Below are positions 17,934 to 25,823 of a stretch of 64,000 bases of DNA, in pieces (position 1 is the stretch's first letter; each line of letters starts with the position of its first letter). A program made the position numbers and the translations under genes. This stretch comes from Candidatus Edwardsbacteria bacterium RifOxyA12_full_54_48 (GTDB lineage Bacteria; Edwardsbacteria; AC1; EtOH8), in NCBI GenBank assembly GCA_001777915.1, contig MFFN01000007.1, positions 50,249-114,248 on the forward strand. The letters are read 5' to 3'. Below the pieces are notes generated by a model. The model was not told the DNA's origin. It made no database searches and was given only the letters and a program-made list of their open reading frames with translations.

Positions 17934-18464
17934 ATGGACCAGACCACGATCAATTTAATCAATTGCCGGGAGTGCCAAAAGACGGTCAGCCCCAACGCCC
18001 GGAGCTGCCCCCACTGCGGGGCGCCCCAGCCGGCCAACCAAACCTGGAACGGGTGGGGGTTCGACTGGAGGTCCAAAACCTCCTACTACGGCTGGCCTCT
18101 GGTCCACATCTCGGTGGGCAAGGACCGCCACGGCAAGCTTCGGGTGGCCAGGGGCTGGATCGCCATCGGGCAGTTCGGCATCGGCCTGATCACCATCGCC
18201 CAGTTCGGGGTGGGAATCCTTTTCGGTCTGGGACAGTTCATCTTCGGCATAACGGCGGTGGCCCAGTTCGCCATCGGCCTGCTGTTCGGGCTGGGACAGT
18301 TCGCCACCGGTTACGTGGCCATCGGCCAGATGGCCCTGGGATACTATGCCTATGCCCAGATCGGCCTGGCCAAATATCTCTGGACAAAAAATTGCCAGGA
18401 CCCCGAAGCGATCAGGTTCTTTCTGGACCTTAAAGGACGGGCCCTGGCGTTAATCGGAAAATAA
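17934..18464 (+). CDS. Zinc-ribbon protein with Gln-ended 10/11-residue repeats
   Basis: 176 aa. Residues 11-29 form a zinc ribbon (CRECQ ... CPHCG). A Trp/Tyr-rich linker follows. From about 72 to 142 there are seven tandem repeats of 10 or 11 residues, each ending in Gln and carrying Gly in the middle, e.g. FGIGLITIAQ, FGVGILFGLGQ, FIFGITAVAQ, FAIGLLFGLGQ, FATGYVAIGQ, MALGYYAYAQ; pairs make a 21-residue super-repeat. The segment is hydrophobic throughout apart from these Gln, so it may be a membrane-embedded or solenoid-like structure. The C-terminus is a short amphipathic helix. Sits between two other small proteins. Function unknown. Confidence 0.8.
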   Translation: MDQTTINLINCRECQKTVSPNARSCPHCGAPQPANQTWNGWGFDWRSKTSYYGWPLVHISVGKDRHGKLRVARGWIAIGQFGIGLITIAQFGVGILFGLGQFIFGITAVAQFAIGLLFGLGQFATGYVAIGQMALGYYAYAQIGLAKYLWTKNCQDPEAIRFFLDLKGRALALIGK

Positions 18465-18482
18465 CAAGATCGGAGGATGAGT

Positions 18483-18854
18483 ATGGCTATCACCGGAAAA
18501 TCGCTGGCGGTTTATATCATAGCCGGAGTATTGATATTCTTCGGAATATTGTTCCTGATGTCGGCCCGGGCCGAATACACCTCCAGTCCCGGGGGACGCA
18601 TCATCACCGGTCTGGTGCTGATAGGAACCGGCATATTTGGGGCGGTGATGGTAAAACGCAACCAGCCAAAACAGAAGATCGAGATCACCCAGAAGATAGA
18701 CCTCTCCGGTTCGGTCAAGCCCGAGGAGATGAAATGCAAACAGTGCGGGGCTCCGTTGGACAGGAACTCGGTGGAGGTCAAGGAGGGGGCGGTGTTCATC
18801 AATTGCCCCTACTGCAAGGGGACCTATCAGATCACCGAAGAACCAAAGTGGTAA
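18483..18854 (+). CDS. Small membrane protein with C-terminal zinc ribbon
   Basis: 123 aa. Two transmembrane helices (about 8-28 and 38-57), then a cytoplasmic zinc ribbon (CKQCG ... CPYCKG). It looks like a mirror of the upstream protein, where the ribbon comes first and the hydrophobic part second. GGAGG at 18472-18476 is six bases from the ATG at 18483; the ATG at 18477 touches the GGAGG and is not usable. The 263 bases to the next gene hold no feature I can support. Confidence 0.75.
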   Translation: MAITGKSLAVYIIAGVLIFFGILFLMSARAEYTSSPGGRIITGLVLIGTGIFGAVMVKRNQPKQKIEITQKIDLSGSVKPEEMKCKQCGAPLDRNSVEVKEGAVFINCPYCKGTYQITEEPKW

Positions 18855-19117
18855 AAATATAATAAAGCAATGCAAAATCTGCTTACATCGCAAGCCATTT
18901 ATTGCCATACGTTTATAATTTAGTGTTGAAAAGTATATATATATTGCAAGCCTTGAGAGTAGTCGCATTTATCTCAGGGCGTTTTCTATATTCTTAACAT
19001 CTTAATTCCCATAATGTTATAAATTCATTAAAAATTGATATGGGCATAAAATATGCATGAATATTTTAATAATGAAGAAAACTTTTACAATACTGAAATT
19101 ATTTTAAGGAGAAAAGT

Positions 19118-21232
19118 ATGAAAACAGTAATGTCTGCTTTGCTGTTTTTGCTTGCTTTGACGAATTTATCCTGGGCTATGCCCCCACTGGAAGGCATAGA
19201 GATGCCCGAGGGATTAAGCAAAGCTATCGAATCCGGAAGAATAGATAACCCAAACGATGGATTGTTACCCCAATTAAAAGCTAAATTTGGGACGGTCAAG
19301 ATATCCGGCACGCGTACCTATCCGGTAGTGATGGGTTATTTTACCGACCAAGCGCAGACCTTTACCCAGATCGCTTTCCAGGACAGTCTTTTTGCAGCGG
19401 GTGGAGGCAAAAAGACATGTTACAATTATTACAAGGATATGTCATACTCGGCCATGACCTGCACCGGGGCGGTGCAGGCTTGGGCCAGCAGTGGGAACAC
19501 TAAAACATATTTTGCCAACGGCTATTACGGTCTGTATCTTACCTACCCCCGGAATGTTCCGGGCTTCATCCATGCCATTCTGACGGCCTTGGATGCCACG
19601 GTCAATTTTGCCGATCCGGCATTTGACCAGGACGGGGATCTTTATGTCGATGTATTGTGGGTCATCCATTCTGGCAAAGGCGCAGAAGAAACGGGACTTA
19701 CTTCCGATTTCTGGTCCCACAGCAGCGCTATGTCCGACTGGGACGGCGGGGCCTTCGTCACCAACGACAAAGTTGGCAATAAATACGTGACCATCGACAA
19801 ATATATAATAATGCCCGAGGTTTCCAATTACAGCGGATATGGGAACAACAAAATGATTGGCAGAGGCGTTTTCTGTCATGAGTTCGGCCATGCCTTGGGA
19901 CTACCGGATCTATACGATACTGGGACCGGTACTATCGCCGGAGAAGGTTTGGGGCAGTGGGCTTGCATGGCTTCGGGTTCATGGGGCGGTGATGGTTCCC
20001 ATGCTGCTACCCCCACCTCTCTGTGCGTTTGGTCAAAGAAGTTTCTTGGCTGGATCGCTCCGAAAAATATCACCCAGAACGGAAAATTTGTTTTCAACTG
20101 GTCGCTGGCCGACTCAACCCGCAGTTCGGTCAGGATGGCCAAATTGGGCAGTTCGACAGCCAAGCAGTACTGGCTGGCCGAGAACCGAAACCAGAACGCT
20201 TTGGGTTATTACAGCGGAATAAAATGGGACCAGTATATGTTGGGATCCGGTCTGTTAGTTTATCATATCAACGAAGACACCATCAATAAATATCTGGCCA
20301 CAAACAAGGTCAATGTTAACAGCACGAATAACAGCACCAGGAATCGTTGCTATGGCGTGGCACTGGAAGAGACCGATATGACCTCGGCCGGGTACAGCTC
20401 CGAAATGTGGACCGGCACCAACAGGGGCGATGCCGCCGATGTCTGGAACAGCGGGACCCAGGTTCATTTTGACAGCTTGGGTGGCACTTTATATCCTTAT
20501 TCATATTTCAATGGAACAAGTTCGACCACCTCGGGGGGCAATTCTGGCATTGCCATACGAGGGATCCCAGCCGCGGCCAAGGGTGATTTTAATAGCAAAG
20601 CCATGGCTTGCACGCTTTTTGTGATTCCAGGCCAAGCACCCAATGCCGTGGAACTGAGCTATTTTACCGGGACGATCTCCGGCAATAAGCCATTGCTTTC
20701 ATGGCGAACCGAGAGCGAGTATTACTGTTCACACTGGGAGATCTCCCGGACCAAGGATTCTGAGGGGGAATACAAACTGCTGGCCAAGATACCCGGTAGT
20801 TTGACCTCCAACCAGCCTCAGGAATACAGTTATACCGATGAAAGCCTGCCGGAGGGGGGCAGCTATTATTACCTGCTTACAGAGGTGGATGTCAACGGAG
20901 ATAAAACACCCTACGGACCGGTGAATATCGTGATTTCGTCCTTTGTGAAAAGATCGGAACTGGCGCTACTGCCCTGTTATCCCAATCCCAGCCGGGGTGA
21001 GACCACTTTCAAATATTCACTGCCGGCCGAAGGCAACGTAAACATCAGGATTTTCAACATTCTGGGGCAGGAGGTAAGAACGATTCATATCGGCCACAGC
21101 CCGTCTGGCCCTAATGCTGTGCCCTGGGATGGCAGGGATAATAAAGCAAACTTGCTGCCCAACGGGATTTACGTATATCAGCTGGTGTATGGCAACCAAA
21201 GGATCACCCGGAAACTGAGCATCCTTAAGTAA
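19118..21232 (+). CDS. Secreted M6-family metalloprotease with C-terminal sorting tail
   Basis: 704 aa. Signal peptide MKTVMSALLFLLALTNLSWA. Residues about 70-400 are an M6 (immune inhibitor A-like) peptidase: VMGYFTDQ near the start, then FCHEFGHALGLPDLYD with the HExxHxxxxxxD zinc motif. A beta-sandwich follows (about 510-610, LSYFTGTISGNKPLLSWRT) and the last ~80 residues are a FlgD/T9SS type A-like tail: PNPSRGETTFKYSL, IFNILGQEVRT, LPNGIYVYQL, RKLSILK. The tail is the same type as on the endonuclease at 1900-3000. It should be an exported protein-degrading enzyme. AAGGAG lies six bases before the ATG and a terminator follows. Confidence 0.92.
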   Translation: MKTVMSALLFLLALTNLSWAMPPLEGIEMPEGLSKAIESGRIDNPNDGLLPQLKAKFGTVKISGTRTYPVVMGYFTDQAQTFTQIAFQDSLFAAGGGKKTCYNYYKDMSYSAMTCTGAVQAWASSGNTKTYFANGYYGLYLTYPRNVPGFIHAILTALDATVNFADPAFDQDGDLYVDVLWVIHSGKGAEETGLTSDFWSHSSAMSDWDGGAFVTNDKVGNKYVTIDKYIIMPEVSNYSGYGNNKMIGRGVFCHEFGHALGLPDLYDTGTGTIAGEGLGQWACMASGSWGGDGSHAATPTSLCVWSKKFLGWIAPKNITQNGKFVFNWSLADSTRSSVRMAKLGSSTAKQYWLAENRNQNALGYYSGIKWDQYMLGSGLLVYHINEDTINKYLATNKVNVNSTNNSTRNRCYGVALEETDMTSAGYSSEMWTGTNRGDAADVWNSGTQVHFDSLGGTLYPYSYFNGTSSTTSGGNSGIAIRGIPAAAKGDFNSKAMACTLFVIPGQAPNAVELSYFTGTISGNKPLLSWRTESEYYCSHWEISRTKDSEGEYKLLAKIPGSLTSNQPQEYSYTDESLPEGGSYYYLLTEVDVNGDKTPYGPVNIVISSFVKRSELALLPCYPNPSRGETTFKYSLPAEGNVNIRIFNILGQEVRTIHIGHSPSGPNAVPWDGRDNKANLLPNGIYVYQLVYGNQRITRKLSILK

Positions 21233-21244
21233 TCCTTAATGCTT

Positions 21245-21280
21245 AAAATCGCCCTATCTTTAGGGCGATTTTATTTTACT
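21245..21280 (+). terminator. Rho-independent terminator
   Basis: Perfect 12-bp stem (21245-21256 with 21261-21272), TCTT loop, then TTTT-rich sequence. Ends the M6 protease gene. Confidence 0.92.
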
Positions 21281-21337
21281 ATTGAAATCAGTTGAGATAC
21301 GTGGTATTTTAATGAAAAATATAATAAAGGATCTGTT

Positions 21338-21577
21338 ATGAAGAAAAATTGGTTGCTGGCGGTATTCCCGGGCGCTTTGGCGTTGATGATCATCTCTTTG
21401 GTGGTGGCCCTGTTCATTGTAAAAATATTGTGGGCCTGGACCATCCCTGACCTGTTCCCCGGGGCGGTGGAACAGGGGCTGGTGGTGAAAAGCATCTCCT
21501 GGCTGACATCGCTGAAATTGGCCATATTGGTGGTGGTATTTGCCGGCATCGCCGGGGTGCGCAAGGACCGGGGCTGA
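21338..21577 (+). CDS. Small two-helix membrane protein
   Basis: 79 aa. Two hydrophobic helices (about 7-32 and 57-73) joined by an amphipathic loop with IPDLFPGAVEQG. AAAGGA stands nine bases before the ATG. The stop is seven bases before the ArfB start, so the two are probably cotranscribed. No family recognised. Confidence 0.6.
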   Translation: MKKNWLLAVFPGALALMIISLVVALFIVKILWAWTIPDLFPGAVEQGLVVKSISWLTSLKLAILVVVFAGIAGVRKDRG

Positions 21578-21584
21578 AATAAAA

Positions 21585-22001
21585 ATGTCCTTTACCGAGA
21601 TCAAACCGGATAGTGGTGATATCGAATATCATTTCGTCCGCAGCTCCGGCCCGGGCGGGCAGAATGTCAACAAGGTCGCCACAGCGGTCCAGCTGAGATT
21701 CAACATCGTCCGCACCCGGGCCTTGACCGAGGCGGTGAAACAGGGGGTATTCAAGCTGGCCGGGAACCGGATCAATGCCCGGGGTATCCTAATAATTGAT
21801 GCCCGCAAGTACCGTACCCAGGAGCGCAACAAACAGGACGCCTTTGACCGTCTGAGGGCCCTGATCCTGAGGGCATCAGCCACTCATAAAAAAAGGGTGG
21901 CTACCAGGCCCAGCTATCGATCCACGCTGAAACGGCTGGAGGGGAAACATCTTCAGGGGCTTAAAAAGGACGGCCGGAGAAAACCCGCCCCAGTCGATTG
22001 A
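21585..22001 (+). CDS. arfB: Alternative ribosome-rescue factor ArfB (class I release-factor domain)
   Basis: 138 aa, the normal ArfB/YaeJ length (~140). The catalytic GGQ loop is seen in SSGPGGQNVNKV (about residues 20-31), and the Arg/Lys-rich C-terminal tail (KKRVATRPSYRSTLKRLEGK, then KKDGRRKP) is the part that enters the empty mRNA channel. ArfB hydrolyses peptidyl-tRNA on stalled ribosomes without a stop codon. It lacks the codon-recognition domain, so it is not a damaged RF1/RF2. The ATG at 21585 (MSFTEIKP) is the family-like start; a longer frame to 21540 overlaps the preceding gene. Confidence 0.9.
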   Translation: MSFTEIKPDSGDIEYHFVRSSGPGGQNVNKVATAVQLRFNIVRTRALTEAVKQGVFKLAGNRINARGILIIDARKYRTQERNKQDAFDRLRALILRASATHKKRVATRPSYRSTLKRLEGKHLQGLKKDGRRKPAPVD

Positions 22002-22049
22002 TCCTTTAAGCCGGCATCAGTGGCCTCTAACCATGTTAACGGAGGAGTT

Positions 22050-22940
22050 ATGTTTGATAACAAGGAAAAACTGATGCAGAAAGTGGCGTCCCTTCCCAAG
22101 GGCAGCCTTTCGCCCAGCCGCCGCTATTGGTGCCTTACCTGCAAGATGCTGTTCAGCATCGATCATCCGGTTTGTCCCTATATGCCTAAGATGTGCATCA
22201 ATACTCCCATCCCCATTGAGGTGATGCCCCTGGAGTCGTCCATCTGCCTGGAAAAACTGGGGCTTTTTTACCCCAAGATCCCCCATAAAATTATGTCCTT
22301 TCTGGCCACCGGCGACTTTGGCAAGATCGGTGACGGATTGTTTAACGCCTATCTGGGGTTTTTGAACGACTGGGGGGTAAAATACCGGAACGAAAAACTT
22401 CAGACCCTAAAAAGCTTCATCATCATGGTAAGCGGCTGTGAAACAGCCCAGCGGGTAACGGCGGAGGAGGTCACTTTTATAATCACCGACCTGGGAAAAA
22501 TCTGGGATAAGGATAAGCTGTTCGCTCTGCTCAACCCGGTTATTGCCCTATTCAAGGATGTATTGAGCATCAGCCAGACAATCAAACTCGACGAATTGGA
22601 GGTCACCGGTGATGCCCCGTCCGGAAAGTACTACTGCCCCATGTGCCGCAAATTCTTCGAGTTCTCCACCCAGCGCGCTACCATCACCTGTCCGCTGATG
22701 GCCCAGAAATGTATGGCCACCCCGGCTGATATCGCCCAGGCCAAGTACCAGTTGGACGATCTGGCCAAGGTCTATCAATACACGCCGGATATTTATAAAA
22801 AAATGATATCGGCCTTTCCCCAAAACCCCGCAGCTGGTAGATATTTGGAAAAACTTTTGACCGATGAATGGCATTTCGATCCGGATGAATTTGCCCTGGG
22901 TCGCATAAAATCCGCCTTGGGATTGGATGAATCCCGATAG
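22050..22940 (+). CDS. Unknown protein with a tandemly duplicated four-Cys domain
   Basis: 296 aa. Two homologous halves: residues about 26-85 (YWCLTCKMLF, CPYMPKMCINTP, LEKLGLFY) and 194-255 (YYCPMCRKFF, CPLMAQKCMATP, LDDLAKVY). Each has CxxC, then after 10-14 residues CPxMxxxC, likely a zinc site, and ends with a helix of the type IPHKIMSFL / IYKKMISAF. Between them is a helical region of ~100 residues. No signal peptide, so cytoplasmic. GGAGG four bases upstream supports the ATG at 22050. I do not recognise the family; both copies keep all four Cys, so both are probably functional. Confidence 0.8.
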   Translation: MFDNKEKLMQKVASLPKGSLSPSRRYWCLTCKMLFSIDHPVCPYMPKMCINTPIPIEVMPLESSICLEKLGLFYPKIPHKIMSFLATGDFGKIGDGLFNAYLGFLNDWGVKYRNEKLQTLKSFIIMVSGCETAQRVTAEEVTFIITDLGKIWDKDKLFALLNPVIALFKDVLSISQTIKLDELEVTGDAPSGKYYCPMCRKFFEFSTQRATITCPLMAQKCMATPADIAQAKYQLDDLAKVYQYTPDIYKKMISAFPQNPAAGRYLEKLLTDEWHFDPDEFALGRIKSALGLDESR

Positions 22941-22946
22941 CTTTCG

Positions 22947-22970
22947 AGCCGCCAACCGGCGGCTTTTTCC
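22947..22970 (+). terminator. Rho-independent terminator
   Basis: 7-bp stem AGCCGCC/GGCGGCT with AACC loop followed by TTTT. The next promoter begins at its end. Confidence 0.88.
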
Positions 22971-22999
22971 TTGTATTCTGCCAATAAATAAGTTACAAT
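22971..22999 (+). promoter_or_regulatory. Promoter of the NlpC/P60-like gene (leaderless type)
   Basis: TTGTAT (22971-22976), 17 bases, TACAAT (22994-22999). The ATG at 23006 comes six bases after the -10 box, so the transcript should begin on the start codon. There is no Shine-Dalgarno sequence in between. Confidence 0.7.
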
Positions 23000-23005
23000 A
23001 AAAAC

Positions 23006-23644
23006 ATGAGATCATTGAAAGTCATATCATTTGCCGCCGGGATTTTAGCCTTGGCATCTTGCGCCGGGCCGTATATCAGGAGCCGGGAGATGCCCCGGGA
23101 GGAGATGCAGCGGCGGCAGGAGATCGTGGAATGCGCCAAAGGACTGGTGGGGACCAGGGATCTGGCGGGGTTGAACAAGTGCTTCAAGAACGACTGCTCC
23201 GGTTTCGTTGTCGGGGTATACCGGCTGATGGGCTACCGGGTGGATATCAGATCGCACCGCAAGAACCGATCCTTGTCCGAAATGTTGTTTTTAAGCCTGC
23301 AGGATAAAGGCATGGCCTACCAGGAATTTAAGCCCAATATAGGGGATGCGGTGTTCTTCAAGAATACCACCGATGTGGTCTACGATCGGATAACCCATAT
23401 GGGATTGGTTGAGGAAATTGAGCCCGACGGCACGGTCATCATCCTGCACTACAGCGCAGGCGGGGTCAAAAGGCTTAGGATGAACCTCAATTCCCCATAC
23501 CGGGAAAAGACCGGCAGCGGCAAGGTGATCAATAATTATCTCAAGCGGGATGACGCCGGAGCCGGGAAAAGGAACATACTGGCCGGTGCCCTGTTCCATT
23601 CCTACGGCGATATCTATAACTACTGCCGGAGAAACAGAAGGTAA
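23006..23644 (+). CDS. NlpC/P60-CHAP-like lipoprotein
   Basis: 212 aa. Lipoprotein signal with lipobox LASC (Cys19). The catalytic Cys region is FKNDCSGFVVGVYRLMG (Cys at about 63), then a likely His in ITHMGLVEEIEPDGTV. This is the order of NlpC/P60 or CHAP-type amidases and endopeptidases that cut peptidoglycan stems; the third residue is not certain. Predicted to be attached to a membrane facing the periplasm and to act on the cell wall. The gene appears leaderless. Confidence 0.8.
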   Translation: MRSLKVISFAAGILALASCAGPYIRSREMPREEMQRRQEIVECAKGLVGTRDLAGLNKCFKNDCSGFVVGVYRLMGYRVDIRSHRKNRSLSEMLFLSLQDKGMAYQEFKPNIGDAVFFKNTTDVVYDRITHMGLVEEIEPDGTVIILHYSAGGVKRLRMNLNSPYREKTGSGKVINNYLKRDDAGAGKRNILAGALFHSYGDIYNYCRRNRR

Positions 23645-23658
23645 ACCAGGAGGATGAT

Positions 23659-24579
23659 ATGCCAGCCGACAAAATACCATCCCACCACGGCGTCAAGCAA
23701 GAGGCCAAAGGCAGCTACCCCAACCCCACCCTGAAATTGCTGATAGAGCGGAGAAGCTGTAGGAATTTCACCGGCAAAAAGATCCCGCCCAGGATCATGG
23801 ACCATATATTAAAGGCCGGGGTCCATGCCGCCACCGGCGGCAACCTACAGCCCTATTCAATCATAAAAATAGAGAACGCCGGGACCAATAAAAAACTGGC
23901 CGAAATGTGCCATCAGCCATTCATCGGGCAGGCCCCGGTCAACCTGCTGTTCTGTATAGATTGGCGGCGCCTGAAACGCTGGGCCAGGCTGGGGGATGCT
24001 CCGTTCACCGCCAACAATTCTTTCCGTCATTTCTGGATATCCATTCAAGACACCATGATCTGCGCCCAGAATATCTGCACGGCGGCCGATTCCCTGGGAC
24101 TGGGCTCGGTGTATATCGGGACGGTGATGGAATTCTTCCCCAGCCTTAAAAAGATGTTCAAATTGCCCAGAGGGGTTTTCCCGGTGGTCCTTTTGACCGT
24201 GGGATATCCAAAAGCCAGGCCCAAACCCCGGATGAAACTGCCCCCGGGGGCGGTGGTGCACAAGGAAAAATATTCCGACCTGACGGATGCTGTCCTGGAG
24301 AGAGTCTATGCTGAGAAGTATCCCGATGTGAGGATAGAGATCACACCTGACCGTTTGAAGAGGTTCAAAGATGTTTGCCTGAAGGTGGGGGGCAGGAAGT
24401 TTGCGGATAAATGCCTGGCCCGGGCCAAAAAACAGGGATATATCAGCCCGGTGCAGCGCTATTTCGGGTTGCACTACGTGGCCGATGGGATGCCGACCGG
24501 AAATAGCCGCTTCCTGAAGCAATTTGAAAACTTCGGATTCGGGTGGTTCCGGGATTACAAACCCCGGAGAGGAAAGTGA
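23659..24579 (+). CDS. Nitroreductase-family flavoprotein
   Basis: 306 aa. FMN-binding nitroreductase fold: IERRSCRNFTGKKI at the start (about 32), GVHAATGGNLQPYSI (binding the flavin), then the helical dimer core and LGLGSVYIGTV, and VVLLTVGYPKARPKP. Nitroreductase domains are usually ~200 aa; here ~90 extra C-terminal residues are basic and helical (about 215-306). The physiological substrate is unknown. It follows the NlpC-like gene by 14 bases with AGGAGG upstream. Confidence 0.85.
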   Translation: MPADKIPSHHGVKQEAKGSYPNPTLKLLIERRSCRNFTGKKIPPRIMDHILKAGVHAATGGNLQPYSIIKIENAGTNKKLAEMCHQPFIGQAPVNLLFCIDWRRLKRWARLGDAPFTANNSFRHFWISIQDTMICAQNICTAADSLGLGSVYIGTVMEFFPSLKKMFKLPRGVFPVVLLTVGYPKARPKPRMKLPPGAVVHKEKYSDLTDAVLERVYAEKYPDVRIEITPDRLKRFKDVCLKVGGRKFADKCLARAKKQGYISPVQRYFGLHYVADGMPTGNSRFLKQFENFGFGWFRDYKPRRGK

Positions 24580-24720
24580 CCCCGATAAAGGAAGCCAGCC
24601 TGATGTATTACGGCCTGATCCAGACCGCGGCCACCGAATTTTGCCCTGCGGAACTACGATGTTCCGCCCATCAGCAAATTCGAACACCTGTGGCGGTTCT
24701 TTTGTAACGGGATCAACTAA
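24580..24720 (+). pseudogene. Possible coding remnant after the nitroreductase gene
   Basis: The 207 bases before the next gene hold no intact gene. One frame reads MYYGLIQTAATEF from 24603; another continues as FALRNYDVPPISKFEH and ends at a TAA at 24718-24720, as if one frame had been broken by an indel around 24637-24645. GC-rich codon use fits former coding DNA. I cannot name the parent protein and the reading could be chance. Confidence 0.25.
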
Positions 24721-24786
24721 TGTAAGGATGGCGCTAATTAAGACCGCTGTCAAATTGTGAAATGTTAAACATTAAAGGTCCATGAT

Positions 24787-25791
24787 ATGTTTTTGATTTG
24801 GTTTAAACTGGTAATGCTGGTAACAGTGATCATCTTCGCCGGCTCCAAACTGTCGCGTTACGGCGATATTTTGGGCGAGAAGCTGGGGCTTTCGGGCAGC
24901 TGGATCGGAGTGGTGCTGCTGGCGGCGGTAACCTCCCTGCCGGAATTATTTTCTGGCATCTCCTCCTCGGCCCTGGTGCGCCAGCCGGATCTGGCCCTGG
25001 GAAATATCTACGGAGCCTGTGTTATGAACCTGGTGGTGGTGGCGGTGATCAGCACCCTGCATACCGAGGGTCCGATATCGGCCAGGGTGGGCCGGGAGCA
25101 GTCCCTGAGCGCCGCCTTGGGTATAATAGCCGTGGCCCTATCCGGTATCGGCCTGTTCGTCAGCCGGCGGATATTGCCGATATCGTTGTTCGACGTGGGC
25201 CTGTTCTCCTTCGCCATATTTGTATTCTATCTGGTGGCCCAACAGATGATATTTCGGCACGAGAAAGAGAATCCCAGCCAGCGGGGTGAGGCCCAGTATT
25301 CACACATCACCCTGAGAGGGGCAGTGATCAGGTTCTGTCTAGCGGCGGCTGTGATCGTGGCCGCCGGACTGTATCTGCCCATGGTGGCTGATGAACTGGC
25401 CGGGATCATGGGCTGGGGCCGTTCTTTCGTAGGCACCGTATTCATGTCGCTGGCCACCACCAGCCCGGAACTGGTGGTCTCCATCAGCGCCCTCCGGATG
25501 GGCCAGGCCGGAATGGCCCTGGGGAACCTCTTCGGCAGCTGCATATTCAACATCAGTCTGATCTTCATTGATGACATCTTCTATCATGGGGCAATAATGG
25601 CCGATGCCTCTCCCACCCACATCTTCACCGCCTTCCTGACGCTGGCCATGATGGGAGTGGCCCTGACCGGACTGCTGTTTCCAGCCAGGAAGAAAGGTCT
25701 GATCAAGGTGGGCTGGGATGCGGCGGTTATTTTCGGCCTGTACCTTTTGGGGGTATACGTGATCTTCAAGATGGGCCTGGCCCTGGGTTGA
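24787..25791 (+). CDS. Ca2+/cation antiporter (CaCA, sodium/calcium exchanger family)
   Basis: 334 aa inner-membrane protein of two inverted halves with ~10 helices. Both alpha-repeats are visible: AAVTSLPELFSGISS with LALGNIYGACVMNL (about 39-80), and SLATTSPELVVSISA with ALGNLFGSCIFN (about 218-255). The S/TLPE and TSPE glutamates are the ion-binding residues of this family. Exports Ca2+ or another cation against Na+ or H+. It precedes another antiporter (25824), so this is an ion-homeostasis pair. Confidence 0.88.
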   Translation: MFLIWFKLVMLVTVIIFAGSKLSRYGDILGEKLGLSGSWIGVVLLAAVTSLPELFSGISSSALVRQPDLALGNIYGACVMNLVVVAVISTLHTEGPISARVGREQSLSAALGIIAVALSGIGLFVSRRILPISLFDVGLFSFAIFVFYLVAQQMIFRHEKENPSQRGEAQYSHITLRGAVIRFCLAAAVIVAAGLYLPMVADELAGIMGWGRSFVGTVFMSLATTSPELVVSISALRMGQAGMALGNLFGSCIFNISLIFIDDIFYHGAIMADASPTHIFTAFLTLAMMGVALTGLLFPARKKGLIKVGWDAAVIFGLYLLGVYVIFKMGLALG

Positions 25792-25823
25792 TCAATTAAG
25801 CAAGCAACGCTTGGTCATAAAGT

